Shown: positions 1-5,109 of the stretch, piece by piece
Numbering within the stretch: the first letter of the stretch is position 1
Layout: each line of letters begins with the position of its first letter
Assembly: GCA_027017165.1 (NCBI GenBank)
Contig: JALURF010000078.1
Coordinates: 1-6,382, forward strand
DNA from: Thermofilaceae archaeon
Lineage (GTDB): Archaea; Thermoproteota; Thermoprotei; Thermofilales; B69-G16
Length of the DNA stretch: 6,382 nucleotides
Direction: 5' to 3'
The notes under the pieces: generated by a model
The model's database searches: none
Told to the model about the DNA's origin: nothing
What the model saw: only the letters and a program-made list of their open reading frames with translations
Made by a program: the position numbers and the translations under genes

Positions 1-219
1 CACTTTTATCTTTTTCCTCGAAGTTCCCTTCACTTCAAATGCAACTATTCTATCCTCTTTATTATTAACCAGAAAAACATCGGGAAAGGCTACATCCGAT
101 TTAACAGGCGCTCTACTACCACTGACTGGTATCCTAAAAACATAGTTACCCTCTTTTTTAGAAAGCAGCTGGACCAGCTTTCTCTCTACGTAATATCCTC
201 TCGTCTTGGACTTCGACAT
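1..219 (-). CDS. hjc: Holliday junction resolvase Hjc (partial, 3' end outside window)
   Basis: This is the first 73 codons of an archaeal Holliday junction resolvase, a homodimeric metal-dependent nuclease that cuts four-way junctions symmetrically at the end of homologous recombination. The start ATG at 219-217 gives MSKSKTRGYYVERKLVQLL, matching the usual Hjc N-terminus of a short basic tail followed by a helix carrying the catalytic Glu (E12). The PD-(D/E)XK core follows: R29-I-P-V-S-G (the R/V-P-x-S-G loop), D47 in FPDVF, then E62-V-K64 in FEVKGT. All four expected active-site residues are present. The frame stays open to base 1; complete members are about 120-150 residues, so roughly half is missing. 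Only a weak GAG lies upstream, so the transcript may be nearly leaderless. The related resolvase Hje is an alternative family name. The Hjc/Hje fold is certain enough; the exact paralogue is less so. Confidence 0.88.
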   Translation of the reverse strand, partial: MSKSKTRGYYVERKLVQLLSKKEGNYVFRIPVSGSRAPVKSDVAFPDVFLVNNKEDRIVAFEVKGTSRKKIKV

Positions 220-227
220 ATTTCTCA

Positions 228-246
228 GTAAAATTAATTTAATTGA
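228..246. promoter_or_regulatory. AT-rich promoter-like block between hjc and the sRNA candidate
   Basis: The stretch around 231-244 (AAATTAATTTAATT) is the most AT-rich part of this intergenic region and resembles an archaeal TATA element on either strand. Read on the plus strand, its left half lies about 26-28 bases before base 260, where the C/D box sRNA candidate would begin. Read on the minus strand, it lies about 15-25 bases upstream of the hjc start at 219. A shared divergent promoter is therefore possible. This is inference from base composition and spacing only. Confidence 0.3.
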
Positions 247-260
247 GGTTGATAAATCAA

Positions 261-313
261 ATGAATGAGGAAAGTTATGCCGACTGACTGATGAAGATTC
301 CTGGGGTAACTGA
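261..313 (+). ncRNA. candidate C/D box sRNA (2'-O-methylation guide)
   Basis: The elements of an archaeal C/D guide RNA appear in order: a C-like box ATGAATGA (261-268, one base longer than RTGATGA), a D' box CTGA (284-287), a C' box CTGATGA (288-294) and a D box CTGA (310-313). The two guide intervals, 269-283 and 295-309, are both 15 bases. A T-rich run (321-332) follows and could end the transcript. The second guide can pair over 12 positions, two of them G-U, with UACCCCGGGGAU, which I recall as the highly conserved 23S rRNA segment next to the peptidyl transferase centre; the fifth base before the D box would then direct methylation at the position equivalent to E. coli 2441. Weak points are the imperfect C box, no clear terminal stem and no spacer between D' and C'. 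Reading D' as CCGA (280-283) would give a 4-base spacer and an 11-base first guide. In archaea such RNAs work with L7Ae, Nop5 and fibrillarin. Confidence 0.5.
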
Positions 314-320
314 CACTCCG

Positions 321-332
321 TTTTATCTATTT
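321..332 (+). terminator. T-rich stretch after the sRNA candidate
   Basis: TTTTATCTATTT begins seven bases after the D box of the sRNA candidate. Archaeal transcription often ends at T-rich runs in the non-template strand, so this is a plausible end for a short plus-strand RNA. The run is interrupted and no hairpin precedes it, so support is modest. Confidence 0.3.
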
Positions 333-347
333 CGCTTAAACACGAGT

Positions 348-1085
348 CTACAACTGGAGAATGTAAGCTGCCGCAGACGTCGCTAGTGGTATTACCAAAT
401 TATCCTCTACTGATAAAAGCTCAGCTAGTGTAGCCGTTAAAGATAACATAAAAGCAGATGGCAAGTCTATACTGAGAAGTAATGATAAGAGAAAAAACAA
501 AATAAACGCCGCTATGGACCCTTCTATTGTCCCATTAGTTTTGGGTATAGGATGTCTCCCTAGTGTAGCGCCGAATACCGCAGCGGTTGGATCCACTATC
601 ATTAAAGCTAGAATGCCGTATACTACGTAATTTTCGAAAAGAACATTTGATATTAAAACTCCTACTACTCCATGCGTTATTCCTATATATCCTCCTATTC
701 TTTCATAGCTTCTTTCCATCCTATCTATGTAATCGTTAAAATGATCCTCTAATTTCCTGATTTTCTCTTCGTACTCCAGAGATTTAGAGATTAACGATTC
801 ATCCGCTGGCAGTATTTTTAATAAATCTTCTATTATTTTTCTGCGCTTCTCTTGAAGCATGTTTTTAAGTTCTATACGTATCAGCGGCCTCTTTATCTGA
901 ATAGCGTTTATAGTTGTTGCTATAGCTGCAAGAATAGAATAGTATACAGATGGTGAAAGATTGTTTTTCAAAAAAATATTGTCTGAGATAGGAAGATATG
1001 GAAGCAACAATCCTATGCAGAATACTATGTGCAATAATTTGCGATAAGCTATTATTTTAGGTTCCACAAGTCTATATTCTATCAT
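348..1085 (-). CDS. Dolichol/phytol kinase-like CTP-dependent polyprenol kinase (SEC59/VTE5 family), membrane protein
   Basis: This 245-residue membrane protein looks like a member of the dolichol kinase / phytol kinase / CTP-dependent diacylglycerol kinase superfamily, which phosphorylates lipid alcohols with a nucleoside triphosphate, usually CTP. Family marks seen are Y-R-K-L-L-H-I near the N-terminus (14-20), a D-P-T-A-A-x-x-G-x-x-x-G-R segment (165-177), K182 with E188-G-S just before a membrane helix, and E222 with E-D-N-L (227-230) before the last helix. Hydrophobic segments lie near 16-32, 46-63, 132-150, 153-172, 190-207, 208-225 and 229-245. Between the second and third is a charged helical stretch (about 68-130, rich in E, K and R) that may form a cytosolic coiled coil. 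In archaea a likely substrate is dolichol or another polyprenol for the glycan carrier, but the sequence does not settle this. It starts 19 bases after the radA stop with a weak GGG as Shine-Dalgarno, so it is probably cotranscribed with radA. Confidence 0.75.
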   Translation of the reverse strand: MIEYRLVEPKIIAYRKLLHIVFCIGLLLPYLPISDNIFLKNNLSPSVYYSILAAIATTINAIQIKRPLIRIELKNMLQEKRRKIIEDLLKILPADESLISKSLEYEEKIRKLEDHFNDYIDRMERSYERIGGYIGITHGVVGVLISNVLFENYVVYGILALMIVDPTAAVFGATLGRHPIPKTNGTIEGSIAAFILFFLLSLLLSIDLPSAFMLSLTATLAELLSVEDNLVIPLATSAAAYILQL

Positions 1086-1104
1086 TTAACGCCCTGCAGT
1101 ATTT

Positions 1105-2142
1105 TTAAATATCTACAACGCCTTCCTCGGTTATCATAAATACAGTTTCTTTCTCAGCATGTTTAGGTGAGTCTATAATTCTAGCTATTCTTTTGCCCTC
1201 TCTACTCTTTTTAATCCATATTCTATATGTGCATCCATGAGCTACGACATGTCCTCCAACTGGTTTTAGCGGATTTCCAAAAAATACGTCAGGACTCGCT
1301 AATACATGGTTTGTGACCACAACTGCCACGTCATAGAGACTTGCTAGGCGCATTAACTGGCTTAAATGTTTATTTAACTTTTGCTGTCTCATAGCCAGGT
1401 TTTCTCGACCAGGATATTCAGCTCTAAAATGGGTTACCAAGCTATCAACAACTACTAGACGTATATTCTCTTTTTCTACTATTCGTTTAGCCTTATCAAC
1501 AAGCAACATTTGATGATCTGAATTATAGACCCGCGCGTAAATTATATTCTCTAGCGCAGTTTCCGGATCTACTCCCCGATACTTAGCTATCTGAATTATA
1601 CGCTCTGGCCTAAACGTGCCCTCCGTATCCAAGTATAATGCTTTAGCATTTAGTCCACCCTTTTCTTTTGGCAGTTGTACCATTACGCTTAATTGATGCG
1701 CTAGCTGAGTCTTACCTGCACCGAATTCTCCGATAAATTCTGTTATAGCCTTCGTCTCTATACCTCCTTCTAGAAGCTCGTCTAAAGCCCTTACGCCTGT
1801 GCTTATGTACGATATATTTTTGCGCTCTTCGTAGTATTCTTTAGCCGTTATGAAATATCGACCGCGGCCAAGTAGCTTCTGAGCCTCCATCACTATGTTT
1901 CTAGCTCTATCCTCGGAGCCGATTATGGCAGCTAACTCGTGAGCGGATGCATAGGCGATGTCCTTAATAGAATAATAGCCAGCATTCCTGAGTTTCTCTG
2001 CCGTTATCCTCCCAACCCCACTTATGTCTTCAAGCTCGTATTCCACGGCTTCTTCGGTTTTTTCTTCAAGCTGCTCAAACATCTCCTCGTATTCATCTTC
2101 CGGAGGAATCTCCTTCACAACTTTCTTCGATTTTTTAGGCAT
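1105..2142 (-). CDS. radA: DNA repair and recombination protein RadA
   Basis: RadA is the archaeal RecA/Rad51 recombinase: it forms ATP-dependent filaments on single-stranded DNA and drives strand exchange. The 345-residue protein is near the usual 320-350. It opens with a basic then acidic tail (1-36), followed by the N-terminal helix-hairpin-helix DNA-binding domain (ISGVGRITAEKL, about 40-51). The linker carries the FxxA polymerisation motif as F97-I-T-A100. The ATPase core has Walker A G-E-F-G-A-G-K-T (138-145), LYLDTEGTFRPER (169-181), Walker B L-V-V-V-D-S (229-234), the L1 region with R-A-E-Y-P-G-R (240-246) and the L2 region ending in GGHVVAHG (296-303). No key residue is missing, and full filament motifs identify RadA rather than the RadB/RadC-like paralogues. 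A TATA-like element lies about 38 bases upstream. The gene is transcribed away from the phosphomevalonate dehydratase operon and leads into the polyprenol kinase-like gene. Confidence 0.97.
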   Translation of the reverse strand: MPKKSKKVVKEIPPEDEYEEMFEQLEEKTEEAVEYELEDISGVGRITAEKLRNAGYYSIKDIAYASAHELAAIIGSEDRARNIVMEAQKLLGRGRYFITAKEYYEERKNISYISTGVRALDELLEGGIETKAITEFIGEFGAGKTQLAHQLSVMVQLPKEKGGLNAKALYLDTEGTFRPERIIQIAKYRGVDPETALENIIYARVYNSDHQMLLVDKAKRIVEKENIRLVVVDSLVTHFRAEYPGRENLAMRQQKLNKHLSQLMRLASLYDVAVVVTNHVLASPDVFFGNPLKPVGGHVVAHGCTYRIWIKKSREGKRIARIIDSPKHAEKETVFMITEEGVVDI

Positions 2143-2175
2143 AGTATAACACTGTATTCTATCACGTACGATACG

Positions 2176-2190
2176 CTTTTATGTTTTTCG
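2176..2190 (-). promoter_or_regulatory. Candidate BRE/TATA promoter of radA
   Basis: Read on the minus strand this is CGAAAAACATAAAAG: a purine-rich BRE-like CGAAAA followed by a TATA-like ACATAAAA centred near 2180. A start of transcription about 25 bases downstream, near 2155, would leave a leader of about 12 bases before the radA ATG at 2142. The assignment rests on pattern and spacing alone. Confidence 0.4.
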
Positions 2191-2246
2191 TACAGCGCCC
2201 CGGATATAGAGCAAGTGATATTAGCCAGTCTCGATTTTACGATAAT

Positions 2247-3437
2247 GTGTTCCTTACTAAGATAGAAGAGAAAATGCTTAATGGTGAAATGGGAGAGGCC
2301 GTTCAACTAGCGGCTAGAATAGTTGTTAAAATAGGCGACGCCTTAGGAGCTGAACGATTAGTGCCGATCGAAGATGCCCATATTTCCGGGATTTCGTTTA
2401 AAAATATCGGAGAATCAGGTCTTGATTTCTTGAAGATGTTGATAGAGAAAGAAGCAAAATTCGCCGTTCCAACTACTATCAATCCAGCGGGATTCGATCT
2501 TAAGAAATGGGGGAAAATGAATGTTGATAAAAAGTTTTTAGATAAACAGAGAGAAGTTATAGATAGATTAATTAAAATTGGCGCAAAACCGTTACTCTCT
2601 TGTACACCATATGAAGCAAAAAGGTTAAGTTATGGACAACATATCGCGTGGAGTGAAAGTAATGCCGTGCTCTACGCGAATAGCATTATAGGAGCGCGAA
2701 CAAACCGGGAGGGGGGTCCTTTGGCCATTTTCGAGGCTATTATTGGGCGTGCTCCTTATACTGGGCTCCACTTGGATGAGAATAGGTTACCCGAAGTATT
2801 AGTACGTTTTCCAAAGGATGGAAAAGCGTTATCTCCTGCACTACTTGGCTATACCCTAGGATTTATCGTTAAAAAGGGCGTGCCATATATTGAAGATTTT
2901 ATTTTCAGAAAAATGAGCGAGATAAAGCTTTTCCTGGCAGCTGTAGGGGCGTCGAGCTCTATAGGGCTTGTGTTGCTGGAGGACGTTTCACCCGATCTTA
3001 AAAGGTTCTGGAAAAGAATTAAAAAAACAGAGTTAGAGAAGATAGAGATAACTGAAGATGAAATAGAAGATTCGCGCTCTAAAATTTCGAAAAATTTGAC
3101 GAAGGTGGATGCTTTCTTTTTAGGATGTCCGCATCTTTCAGCAAGAGAGTTGAAGGAAATATATAACTTCCTCCATAACAAAAAAGTAAAAGAGAGATTG
3201 ATTTTGTTCACGGCTAGAAGAGTTATCGAAGAGCACACTAATATTGTGAATAGATTGGAGAGTAAAGGTATTGAAGTATATGCGGATACTTGTATGGTCG
3301 TTTCGGATATCGGCAGGATGGGCGTTAGGCGGCTAGCTTTGGACTCGGCTAAGGCAGCTTATTACCTAACAGCTCAGGGATATGAGGTAGTCCTTTTGGA
3401 TCGTGAGGAGATATTGAAGATTGCTTCTGGTGGTTAA
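2247..3437 (+). CDS. Phosphomevalonate dehydratase large subunit (aconitase X catalytic subunit, DUF521)
   Basis: This is the large subunit of the aconitase X family enzyme. In archaea with the modified mevalonate pathway, the two-subunit enzyme dehydrates mevalonate 5-phosphate to trans-anhydromevalonate 5-phosphate on the way to isopentenyl phosphate. Family signatures are the N-terminal F-L-T-K-I-E-E-K-M-L-N-G-E, I-E-D-A-H-I-S-G, the C-T-P-Y motif with C119, W-S-E-S-N-A-V-L-Y-A-N-S, G-A-R-T-N-R-E-G-G, and two later cysteines, C294 in GCPHLS and C349 in Y-A-D-T-C; the three cysteines are the expected Fe-S cluster ligands. I chose the GTG at 2247 (396 residues) because family members begin at the xFLT motif. 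An in-frame ATG at 2181 would add 22 unconserved residues and lies inside the likely radA promoter. The small subunit follows with a one-base gap. Other AcnX enzymes act on hydroxyproline derivatives or cis-3-hydroxyproline, but the archaeal setting and separate subunits favour the mevalonate role. Confidence 0.9.
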   Translation: MFLTKIEEKMLNGEMGEAVQLAARIVVKIGDALGAERLVPIEDAHISGISFKNIGESGLDFLKMLIEKEAKFAVPTTINPAGFDLKKWGKMNVDKKFLDKQREVIDRLIKIGAKPLLSCTPYEAKRLSYGQHIAWSESNAVLYANSIIGARTNREGGPLAIFEAIIGRAPYTGLHLDENRLPEVLVRFPKDGKALSPALLGYTLGFIVKKGVPYIEDFIFRKMSEIKLFLAAVGASSSIGLVLLEDVSPDLKRFWKRIKKTELEKIEITEDEIEDSRSKISKNLTKVDAFFLGCPHLSARELKEIYNFLHNKKVKERLILFTARRVIEEHTNIVNRLESKGIEVYADTCMVVSDIGRMGVRRLALDSAKAAYYLTAQGYEVVLLDREEILKIASGG

Positions 3438-3438
3438 C

Positions 3439-3879
3439 ATGAAAATTAAGGCTCGCACAATTGTGGAGGGACGAGCAGAAGGAGAAGCTCTAGTTTCAGA
3501 AAATCCTATATCTTTTTACGGTGGTGTAGATCCTGAAACAGGAATTATTAGAGAGAAAGGGCATCCATTAGAGGGAGTATCCATCGCGAATAAAATTCTC
3601 ATATTTCCTTACGGTAAGGGGAGTACCGTGGGATCTTATGTAATTTTAGCTCTTGCAAAGAATAATGTAGCGCCAAGAGCCATAGTGAATCTCGAGAGCG
3701 AGCCAATAATAATAATAGGATGTATTCTAGCCAGTATACCTCTTGTAGATAAGCCAGCAAAGAATATATTCGATATAGTTAAAAATGGTGATTACATAAG
3801 AGTTATCGCGGAAAAGGATAGTGCGTGCATACTAGTATCGAGGGGTAGTGTTAGTGAGGAATTGCCAAGTACTTGCTGA
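3439..3879 (+). CDS. Phosphomevalonate dehydratase small subunit (aconitase X swivel domain, DUF126)
   Basis: This 146-residue protein is the small, swivelling-domain partner of the upstream aconitase X large subunit; together they form phosphomevalonate dehydratase of the archaeal mevalonate pathway. Recognisable segments are R-T-I-V-E-G-R-A-E-G-E-A-L-V near the N-terminus, F-Y-G-G-V-D-P-E-T-G (27-36), G-H-P-L-E-G (41-46), the hallmark Y-G-K-G-S-T-V-G-S-Y (58-67) with the conserved S62, and P-L-V-D-K-P near residues 101-106. The ATG at 3439 is preferred over an in-frame TTG at 3421, which would overlap the large subunit and add six unconserved residues. GGTGG at 3429-3433 is a good Shine-Dalgarno five bases upstream. 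The start lies one base after the large-subunit stop, so the pair is translationally coupled and probably made in equal amounts. The 3' end overlaps the UDG gene by about 26 bases. Confidence 0.9.
   Translation: MKIKARTIVEGRAEGEALVSENPISFYGGVDPETGIIREKGHPLEGVSIANKILIFPYGKGSTVGSYVILALAKNNVAPRAIVNLESEPIIIIGCILASIPLVDKPAKNIFDIVKNGDYIRVIAEKDSACILVSRGSVSEELPSTC
3840..3845 (+). promoter_or_regulatory. Shine-Dalgarno sequence that favours the GTG at 3854 as UDG start
   Basis: GAGGGG lies inside the end of the small-subunit gene. It is eight bases before GTG 3854 but only two before the alternative GTG 3848, so the later codon is the better start for the uracil-DNA glycosylase. Confidence 0.45.
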
Positions 3880-4477
3880 GTTAGAAAAAGAAATTAAGGC
3901 ATGTACCAAATGCCCCCTTCACGCTAACCGTAAAAACGCAGTTCCCGGTGAAGGTAATCCAAAAGCGATCATAATGTTTATAGGAGAAGCTCCCGGTAGG
4001 AATGAAGATATTGAAGGACGCCCATTCGTAGGCGCGGCCGGCCGTTTACTTACTAGCCTTATAGAGCAGATAGGGTTGAAAAGAGAAGATGTTTATATAA
4101 CTAACGTCGTAAAATGTAGGCCTCCGAATAATAGAGATCCCAAACCTGATGAAATAGACGCGTGTTCACCCTACTTGGATAGGCAAATTAAGTGTATAAC
4201 TCCGCGAATTATAGTGACTTTAGGCAGACATAGCACTAAGTATTTGCTTGAGAAAAATGGGTACAGTTTTCGTTCAATACTAAAAATTCATGGAAGAATT
4301 TATAGCATTAAAATAGATAGCCTAGACGTAAAGTTAATCCCAACTCTACACCCCGCTGCCGCTTTGTATAATCCTAGACTTTTAGAAGTTTTAAAAGAGG
4401 ATTTTGGTAAGATAAAAAATCAAATAAAGGAAGTGAGCGGGAAGAAGGAAAAAATTGGTTTAGAGAGATTCTTCTAG
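3854..4477 (+). CDS. Uracil-DNA glycosylase, family 4 (UDGa), 4Fe-4S
   Basis: This monofunctional glycosylase removes uracil from DNA as the first step of base excision repair, important at high temperature where cytosine deaminates quickly. The 207-residue protein has the family 4 features: C17-x2-C20 near the N-terminus, then C88 (V-V-K-C-R-P-P-N-N) and C104 (D-A-C), the four ligands of the 4Fe-4S cluster; motif A G-E-A-P-G-R-N-E-D (44-52) followed by G-R-P-F-V-G-A-A-G; and the DNA-binding H-P-A-A motif (166-169). The last eight residues, K-I-G-L-E-R-F-F, resemble a PCNA-interacting PIP box with K in place of Q. GTG 3854 is taken as the start because GAGGGG lies eight bases upstream; GTG 3848 would add two residues. 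The gene overlaps the dehydratase small subunit and sits 11 bases before the membrane protein gene, so it belongs to the same operon. No truncation or missing key residue was seen. Confidence 0.93.
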   Translation: MRNCQVLAELEKEIKACTKCPLHANRKNAVPGEGNPKAIIMFIGEAPGRNEDIEGRPFVGAAGRLLTSLIEQIGLKREDVYITNVVKCRPPNNRDPKPDEIDACSPYLDRQIKCITPRIIVTLGRHSTKYLLEKNGYSFRSILKIHGRIYSIKIDSLDVKLIPTLHPAAALYNPRLLEVLKEDFGKIKNQIKEVSGKKEKIGLERFF

Positions 4478-4488
4478 TAGGTGATTCT

Positions 4489-5109
4489 ATGAGCACTTAC
4501 CGGCTTATAGAAAAGAGAATAAAAATGATAATAGAGCTCATAGAGGGCTTGGATAGTTTCCGGGCGGGAACTCCTAGAAAAAGCTTATCCAAACTTGAGG
4601 AGTTGTATAACTCGTTAAAGCTGAAAAAACCTCCATATAAATGGAAAGTACTGGCCCGTGATTTAAAAGATATTATAGATATCCCTAAACATCACCCCAG
4701 TTATAGGAAACTTGTAAATATCCATCAGATAGCCAGTCTTCTCTCATACGCCAGTATAGGCGCGCTTATACTCGGCTTTTATTTTGCTTTTAGAGAAGAG
4801 GTTTTACCATTCTTTTATACGTTTGTCGCCGTTTTTACCATGACAAATCTCTCATTCATACTGAGGATATATGAAGCACGTATCCTATCGCGAATATTTG
4901 AAGAAAAATCGGATGTATTAGAGGAAAAGGGGGAAAAATTGAGGGAAACTATTAACTATCTTTTAATAGTGTTAAAAAGAGAATTACGCAAAATTCGCCG
5001 TCACGAAGAAGGGATCGAATTAAACCTACAGCGAACAGATTATAACAATATACAAGTGATTAAAGAGCCCTCCTTCTTTAGGAGTACATATATAGTTAAA
5101 ATTCAATAA
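4489..5109 (+). CDS. Unrecognised two-helix membrane protein with coiled-coil tail
   Basis: I do not recognise this 206-residue protein and assign no function. It has a charged, mainly helical N-terminal part (1-75, with a basic stretch K-L-K-K-P-P-Y-K-W-K at 44-53), two hydrophobic segments at about 78-101 and 106-127 separated by a very short F-R-E-E-V loop, and a strongly charged helical stretch (128-175) with spacing compatible with a coiled coil. The C-terminal tail is about 30 residues. The positive charges suggest both ends are cytosolic, with a hairpin in the membrane. There is no signal peptide and no evident catalytic motif. The start is well supported: GGTGAT at 4480-4485 just precedes the ATG, 11 bases after the UDG stop. 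It is the last gene of the plus-strand operon and its final 14 bases overlap the end of xpf on the other strand. Confidence 0.8.
   Translation: MSTYRLIEKRIKMIIELIEGLDSFRAGTPRKSLSKLEELYNSLKLKKPPYKWKVLARDLKDIIDIPKHHPSYRKLVNIHQIASLLSYASIGALILGFYFAFREEVLPFFYTFVAVFTMTNLSFILRIYEARILSRIFEEKSDVLEEKGEKLRETINYLLIVLKRELRKIRRHEEGIELNLQRTDYNNIQVIKEPSFFRSTYIVKIQ

Noticed and set aside
220..347. tRNA or other structured RNA gene in the left intergenic region
   Set aside because: No acceptor stem, TψC-arm (GTTCRA) or cloverleaf could be drawn on either strand; only the C/D box pattern was found.
2143..2246. Small gene or RNA in the radA-dehydratase gap
   Set aside because: No C/D or H/ACA pattern and no plausible short gene; promoter signals explain the stretch adequately.
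1939..2265. Open frame of 108 codons on the plus strand opposite the radA 5' end
   Set aside because: It lies mostly antisense to the clearly conserved radA coding sequence, has no family-like features and no Shine-Dalgarno.
2115..2306. Open frame of 63 codons on the minus strand over the radA-dehydratase gap
   Set aside because: It overlaps both the radA start and the start of the dehydratase gene and shows no recognisable protein pattern.
2849..3238. Open frame of 129 codons antisense to the dehydratase large subunit
   Set aside because: Shadow of a conserved gene; the translation is Ser/Leu/Phe-rich, as expected from the complement of Lys/Glu-rich coding DNA.
3421..3438. TTG 3421 as start of the dehydratase small subunit
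   Set aside because: ATG 3439 matches the family N-terminus and has GGTGG five bases upstream; the TTG would overlap the large subunit.
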